Shown here piece after piece: positions 4,086 through 8,593 of a stretch of 8,593 bases of DNA (position 1 is its first letter; each line of letters opens with the position of its first letter). This DNA comes from JAWPNA01 sp045402695 (GTDB lineage: Bacteria > Acidobacteriota > Polarisedimenticolia > JACPZX01 > DASXTC01). The translations under genes and the position numbers were made by a program. The stretch spans positions 1 to 8,593 of the forward strand of contig JAWPNA010000346.1 in assembly GCA_045402695.1 (NCBI GenBank), written 5' to 3'. Under the pieces are notes generated by a model that worked only from the letters and a program-made list of their open reading frames with translations, had not been told where the DNA came from and ran no database searches.

Positions 4086-5614
4086 TGCGCGCACGGCTGT
4101 TACTCACGATGCTCGTCCTGCTGGGCGCCCTCGGGTGCGCTCGGGAGAAGTCCCCCGACAAGCTCGCTTCGCATCCCGGCGAGAGCTGGTCGGTCACCGC
4201 GTGGGGAGAGCGCTACGAGGTGTTTGCCGAGTGCGGCCCGCTGATCGCCGGAACGTCCGCCGACTGCAACTCGCACGTCACCGCCCTGGAGGGCTTCGTC
4301 CCGCTGACGACAGGCGCGGTGAGCGTCGCCCTCGCAGGTTCGGGGCCTGACCTGGTGTACCGGCAGGATCATCCGAAACGAGATGGAATTTACGCCGTCG
4401 AGGTCCGCCCGCCGTCGGAGGGGGCCTTCGAGTTGAGGTTCCAGGTGGACGGTCCCGCGGGTCGGGAGGACATCGCCGCGGGCCGCGTGAATGTCGGCAG
4501 CGCGGAGTCGCCCGGTGGGACGCTCGCGGGCCAGGAAGCCGCCCCCGATGCCATTTCGTTTCTCAAGGAACAGCAATGGAAGACGGCCTTCGCGACGGCT
4601 CGCGTATCGGAGGGCACGCTCAACGAGAGCGTCGCCGGTCCGGGGCGCGTGACGCCGCCCGCGGGGGGAGAAGTAACTCTGACGGCGAGCTTCGATGCAG
4701 CGGTCGCTTCGGAACCCTGGCCGTATGAAGGCCTCGACGTGGAGAAGGGAAAGGCCCTTCTCCGGCTTCTGCCCCGGGTCGGAGAGCGCAGCCTCCCGGA
4801 GCTGCGGGCTGAAGCGACGTCGCTTGCAGCCGACGTCGAGGCCGCGAGGCGCCGGGTGGAACGGCTCACCGAGCTGCTGCGTGTCGAGGCGACGAGTGCG
4901 GCCGAGCTCGAGCGCGCCCATGCCACCCTCGCGGGCCTCGAAGCCCGCCTGCAGTCGGCCCGACAAGGGATGGGTGCGGCAGATGGTCCGGCCGGCTCTT
5001 CCGCCGGCACCGCCGTCGCGGTCACCGCCCCGTGGTCTGGCCGCGTGGCCGAGGTGTCCGTTTCGCCGGGCCAGACCGTGGCCGCCGGGACCCTCCTGGC
5101 GCGAGTGGTGAAGATGCGACCGCTCTGGATCGTCCTGTCCCTGCGTCCGGAGGATGCCGCGCGGGTTCACGGCAGCCCGTCCGGACTGCTGCTCCGCCGC
5201 CCCGGGTCCACCGAGGTCATGAAAGTCGGAGAGCAGGATGTGCGCGTCATCTCACGGTCGCCGGAGGTTGACCCGCGGACGGCCTCCATCAGCCTCATCC
5301 TCGAAGTCAATCGCAGCGCTTCGGACCTGGCGATTGGAAGCGGAGTCGAGGCGGAGCTGCTCCTCGCGGGCGAGAAGAAAGGGATCGTCATCCCGGCCTC
5401 AGCCTTGATCGACGACTCGGGGGTGATCGTCGCCTACGTGCAGATCGAAGGGGAGAGCTTTGCCCGCAGGGAACTGCGCGTCCTCGTACGGCAGGGCGAA
5501 CAGGCTCTCGTCGAAGGGCTCGAGCCGGGCGAGCGGCTCGTCACCGTGGGCGGCGGCGCCATCCGGCGCAGCTCTCTTCTCTCCTCGGGTGCCCCCGAGG
5601 GGCACGTCCACTGA
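4082..5614 (+). CDS. czcB: Periplasmic adaptor (membrane fusion) lipoprotein, CzcB/HlyD type, with an extra N-terminal domain
   Basis: The adaptor bridges the inner-membrane pump and the outer-membrane channel. Residues 1-18 are a lipoprotein signal with ALGC at 16-19, so Cys19 is the likely lipid anchor. Residues of about 35-140 form an additional beta-rich domain of the kind found at the N-terminus of many CzcB-like adaptors (SWSVTAWGERYEVFAECGPL, then IYAVEVRPPSEGAFEL). It is followed by the family's ISFLKEQQWKTAFAT at 158-172. The barrel-sandwich (lipoyl) domain is split around an alpha-hairpin at about 238-296, with its second half at about 312-345 (VTAPWSGRVAEVSVSPGQTV). Beta-barrel and membrane-proximal domains follow to residue 510, and the protein ends GHVH. 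Cys51 and Cys62 in the N-terminal domain are notable. GGAGGG at 4067-4072 is nine bases from the first of two tandem ATGs, and the start overlaps the czcC stop by four bases. The 510-residue length fits adaptors with the extra domain. Confidence 0.92.
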   Translation: MMRARLLLTMLVLLGALGCAREKSPDKLASHPGESWSVTAWGERYEVFAECGPLIAGTSADCNSHVTALEGFVPLTTGAVSVALAGSGPDLVYRQDHPKRDGIYAVEVRPPSEGAFELRFQVDGPAGREDIAAGRVNVGSAESPGGTLAGQEAAPDAISFLKEQQWKTAFATARVSEGTLNESVAGPGRVTPPAGGEVTLTASFDAAVASEPWPYEGLDVEKGKALLRLLPRVGERSLPELRAEATSLAADVEAARRRVERLTELLRVEATSAAELERAHATLAGLEARLQSARQGMGAADGPAGSSAGTAVAVTAPWSGRVAEVSVSPGQTVAAGTLLARVVKMRPLWIVLSLRPEDAARVHGSPSGLLLRRPGSTEVMKVGEQDVRVISRSPEVDPRTASISLILEVNRSASDLAIGSGVEAELLLAGEKKGIVIPASALIDDSGVIVAYVQIEGESFARRELRVLVRQGEQALVEGLEPGERLVTVGGGAIRRSSLLSSGAPEGHVH

Positions 5615-5621
5615 GGGGGCC

Positions 5622-8593
5622 ATGCTGAACGCAATCATCCAGGGCTCGTTGCGCCATCGCTGGGCGGTCCTCGTGACCGCCGTGGCGTTCATGGCGGCCG
5701 GAACGGTGCTCGCCTTCCGGATGCCGGTGGACGTCTTCCCGGATCTCTCCGCGCCGACCGTCACGGTCATCACCGAGGCCAAGGGCCTGGCCCCGGAGGA
5801 AGTCGAACTGCTGGTGACCTTCCCCGTCGAGTCGGCCCTGAATGGGGCCTCCGGTGTGCGCCGCATCCGGTCGGTGTCGGGGCCGGGGATCGCCGTGGTG
5901 TGGGTGGAATTCGAGTGGGGCGAGGACATCTATCGCGCGCGCCAGGTGGTGGCCGAGCGCCTCCAGGTCGTCGCGTTGCCGGCGGGTGTCGAGCGTCCGA
6001 CTCTCGGGCCGATCAGCTCGATCATGGGCGAAATTACGTTCATCGCGCTGACGTCGGATCGGGTGCCGCCGATGGAGCTGCGACGCCTGTCCGAGACGGT
6101 GGTCCGCCGCAGTCTCCTGGCGCTGCCGGGGATTTCCCAGGTGGTCCCGATCGGCGGGGAAGTCCGTGAGTATCTCGTCGAGCTCGACCCGGCCGCCAGC
6201 GCCCAGGCGGGCATCTCCGTCCAGGAAACCGTCGACGCCCTGAAGGAATCCAGCGCCGCGCCGGCAGCTGGCTTTCACGTCGATGGCGGGGAGGAGTATC
6301 TCGTCCGAGGCCTAGGCCGCGCCCACTCGGCGGACGACCTCGCCGCTACCGTGCTGCGCGAGCGCAACGGCATCCCTCTGCGCCTGGGACAGGTGGCCGC
6401 CGTCCGCGAGGCACCCGAGCCGGCCCGGGGAACCGCGTCCTACCGCGCCAGTCCGGCGGTCATTCTCAGCATCCAGAAACAGCCGGGGGCCAATACGCTG
6501 GAGCTCACAAGCCGGATGGACCGGGTCCTCGTCGACCTGCAGGGGGCCCTGCCCCCGGGCGTCGTCATCGAAAAGGAGAACTTCAGGCAGGCCGACTTCA
6601 TCGAGATCGCGATCCACAACGTCTCGGCCGCGCTGCGCGACGGCGCCGTGCTGGTGCTGATCGTGCTGTTTCTCTTTCTCGGCAACCTCCGGACGACGTT
6701 CATCTCGGCCGTCGCCATTCCGATCTCGCTCGTCGCGGGTGTCATCGTGATCTCGCTGTTCGGGGGCACCTTGAACACCATGACGCTGGGCGGCTTCACG
6801 ATCGCCATCGGCGCCCTGGTGGATGACGCCATCATCGGCGTGGAGAACGTCCTCCGTCGTCTGCGCGAGGACCACCGGAAGCCGGCCGCCGATCGGCGAT
6901 CGTCCCTGGAGGTCGTGTTCCGCGCCTCGTCAGAGGTCCGCGGCGCGATCCTCTTCGCCACCCTCGTGATCGCGCTCGTGTTCGTGCCGCTGCTGTACCT
7001 CCCGGGGCTCGAAGGGCGCCTGCTCCGACCTCTCGGAATCGCCTACCTTGCCTCGCTGGCGGGGTCGTTCCTGGTGGCCGTCACGCTCACGCCCGTCCTG
7101 TGCCTGTTGCTCCTGCAGCACAGCTCGCTGCTCGAGTCGCAGGAGCCCTGGCTCCTGCGGCAATGCAAGCGCGCCTACGATCGCACCCTCTCTGTGTGTC
7201 TCGATCGAACAGCCCTTGTGGTCGGGGGTGCCGTGGTCGCGCTTCTGGCCGCCCTCGCGATCGTGCCCTTCCTCGGGCAATCGTTCCTGCCGCCCTTCAA
7301 CGAAGGCAGTCTGACGATCGCCCTCGTGAGCCCGCTGGGAACACCCCTGACAGAGGGGGACGCGCTGGGCCGGGACGTGGAGAAAACGCTTCTCGCTTTT
7401 CCCGAGGTGGTCTCCACGAGCCGGCGGACGGGGCGCGCCGAGAAGGACGAGCACGTCCAGGGCGTGAACGCCTCCGAGATGGAGGTCGTGCTCCGGCCCG
7501 GGCGGCCCAAGGCCGAGCTGCTGGCCGAGATGCGCAGGGCGGTCGCGACCATTCCGGGGGTCAACGTCAGTTTCGGCCAGCCGATCAGCCACCGGATCGA
7601 CCACATGATCTCCGGGAGCAAGACCAACCTCGCGATCAAGATCTTCGGTCCCGAGCTGGCCCAGCTGCGTGGCCTGTCCTCGAGCGCAGAGCGAGTGCTG
7701 CGCGACGTAGCCGGACTGGTAGACCTGTCCAACCAGGAACAGGCGTCGGTCCCGCAGATCCTCATCGACTTCGATCGTCAGGCCATGGCGCGCCACGACT
7801 TGACCTCCTCCGACCTGGCCCAGTCCGTCGAAGCGCTTTTCCAGGGGACGCTGGCCGGCGAAATCGTGGAGGGAGGCCTTACCTCGCGGATCGTCGTGCG
7901 CTACCCCGAAAGGCTGCGAGCCCGGCGCGATCAGATGGAAGCCCTGCCTGTGACGACACCGGATGGCCGTCTGATCCGCCTCGGCGACGTGGCGCGCGTC
8001 CGGTTCGACCTGGGCCCGGGCCTCATCCGGAGAGAGAGCGTGCAGCGCGTCGCCATGCTGACGGCCAACGTCACCGGCAGCGACCTCACGGGCGTCGTGG
8101 AGCGGGCGCGCGCGGCGCTTTCCGCGAAGCTCACTCTTCCCGAAGGCTACAGGATCGTCTTCGGAGGGCAGTTCGAGGAAGCGGCGCGCAGCGTGCAGAA
8201 CCTCGGCTTCCTGGCCGCCGGGCTCCTGCTGGCTATGCACGGCCTTCTTTTCCTGGCGTTCCGCAGTCACCGCCACACGATGATCGTCCTGGTGAACCTG
8301 CCTCTTGCACTCATCGGCGGGCTCGTGGCCGTCGCTCTCGGTGGCGAGGGTCTGAGCGTCGCATCGCTTGTGGGCTTCATCACTCTTTTCGGGATCGCTA
8401 CGCGCAACGGTGTGCTGCTCGTCAGCCACTACGGGCACCTGATGCGCGACGAAGGTCTGCCGCTCAGGGAAGCCGTCTCCCGCGGATCGCGGGAGCGGCT
8501 CGCGCCGGTGCTCATGACTGCGCTGACGGCGGGCCTCGCACTCATCCCGCTCGTGCTGGCTGGAGACAAGCCGGGCAACGAGATCCAGAGCCC
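5622..8593 (+). CDS. czcA: Heavy-metal-type RND efflux pump, CzcA/CusA family (partial, runs off the right edge)
   Basis: This is the proton-driven inner-membrane pump of the complex. The frame is open for 990 codons to the window edge; relatives are about 1020-1060 residues, so probably the last 30-70 are missing. TM1 follows MLNAIIQGSLRHRWAVLVTA. The early periplasmic domain shows the family's MPVDVFPDLSAPTVTVITEA. TM4 has the motif GALVDDAIIGVEN with Asp401, Asp402 and Glu408, the likely proton relay. The DFG aspartate of CzcA is Ala395 here, as in CusA-like pumps, while the CusA form VDAAIVMIEN is also not matched. The second periplasmic region contains QPISHRIDHMISG at 653-665 (His657, His661, Met662). 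The second transmembrane block contains SVASLVGFITLFGIATRNGV, a strong hallmark of the metal (HME) branch. The start follows the adaptor stop by seven bases, with GAGGGG as Shine-Dalgarno. The exported metal cannot be named from sequence alone. Confidence 0.93.
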   Translation, partial: MLNAIIQGSLRHRWAVLVTAVAFMAAGTVLAFRMPVDVFPDLSAPTVTVITEAKGLAPEEVELLVTFPVESALNGASGVRRIRSVSGPGIAVVWVEFEWGEDIYRARQVVAERLQVVALPAGVERPTLGPISSIMGEITFIALTSDRVPPMELRRLSETVVRRSLLALPGISQVVPIGGEVREYLVELDPAASAQAGISVQETVDALKESSAAPAAGFHVDGGEEYLVRGLGRAHSADDLAATVLRERNGIPLRLGQVAAVREAPEPARGTASYRASPAVILSIQKQPGANTLELTSRMDRVLVDLQGALPPGVVIEKENFRQADFIEIAIHNVSAALRDGAVLVLIVLFLFLGNLRTTFISAVAIPISLVAGVIVISLFGGTLNTMTLGGFTIAIGALVDDAIIGVENVLRRLREDHRKPAADRRSSLEVVFRASSEVRGAILFATLVIALVFVPLLYLPGLEGRLLRPLGIAYLASLAGSFLVAVTLTPVLCLLLLQHSSLLESQEPWLLRQCKRAYDRTLSVCLDRTALVVGGAVVALLAALAIVPFLGQSFLPPFNEGSLTIALVSPLGTPLTEGDALGRDVEKTLLAFPEVVSTSRRTGRAEKDEHVQGVNASEMEVVLRPGRPKAELLAEMRRAVATIPGVNVSFGQPISHRIDHMISGSKTNLAIKIFGPELAQLRGLSSSAERVLRDVAGLVDLSNQEQASVPQILIDFDRQAMARHDLTSSDLAQSVEALFQGTLAGEIVEGGLTSRIVVRYPERLRARRDQMEALPVTTPDGRLIRLGDVARVRFDLGPGLIRRESVQRVAMLTANVTGSDLTGVVERARAALSAKLTLPEGYRIVFGGQFEEAARSVQNLGFLAAGLLLAMHGLLFLAFRSHRHTMIVLVNLPLALIGGLVAVALGGEGLSVASLVGFITLFGIATRNGVLLVSHYGHLMRDEGLPLREAVSRGSRERLAPVLMTALTAGLALIPLVLAGDKPGNEIQS

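Noticed and set aside
5541..6875. Minus-strand open frames opposite the adaptor and pump genes (for example 5541-6278 and 6312-6875)
   Set aside because: They lack domains, overlap strongly supported genes and have biased composition typical of shadow frames in GC-rich DNA.
6930..8438. A 502-codon open frame on the minus strand opposite the pump gene
   Set aside because: It is low-complexity (rich in Asp, His, Gln, Arg and Glu) and has no recognisable domain. It lies wholly within a gene with clear RND motifs, so it is a mirror effect of GC-biased codons.

Overview
This window is a piece of accessory DNA from a high-GC Gram-negative bacterium. The Gram-negative call rests on a tripartite efflux system with an outer-membrane channel and a lipoprotein adaptor. 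The sequence does not fix the phylum: codon use is strongly GC-biased and the proteins look like types shared by Proteobacteria/Myxococcota, Acidobacteriota, Gemmatimonadota and similar groups.

Layout from left to right. (1) Bases 1-1374 are a complete IS256-family insertion sequence. It has matching ends and one intact DDE transposase with a GTG start. Its left end coincides with the first base of the window. (2) Bases 1378-1985, on the minus strand, hold a compact VapBC type II toxin-antitoxin pair: antitoxin first, a 4-base ATGA overlap, and its own promoter with an operator-like palindrome. The IS ends only 3 bases past the vapC stop codon. (3) Bases 1986-2410 contain no protein gene that I accept. 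They hold the vapBC promoter and, on the minus strand, the 3' part of a tRNA-Leu(UAA) that begins at the anticodon loop and has no 5' half. Beside it are a strong inverted repeat and short direct repeats of the kind seen at tyrosine-integrase attachment sites. I read this as the distal junction of an integrated island, with the island on the higher-coordinate side. (4) Bases 2411-8593, plus strand, are a heavy-metal-type RND efflux operon: a small secreted histidine-rich protein, then the outer-membrane channel (CzcC-like), the periplasmic adaptor lipoprotein (CzcB-like) and the inner-membrane pump (CzcA/CusA-like). The pump gene is the largest gene here and runs off the right edge, probably lacking only its last few dozen codons.

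Together, czcCBA would form a trans-envelope proton-driven pump that expels cations, with the His-rich protein plausibly binding or sensing metal in the periplasm. If the junction reading is right, this metal-resistance module was brought in by an element inserted in a tRNA-Leu gene. The vapBC pair and the IS then lie outside it, or in a neighbouring element stacked at the same site. No metal-responsive regulator gene, integrase, CRISPR array or rRNA is visible in the window.
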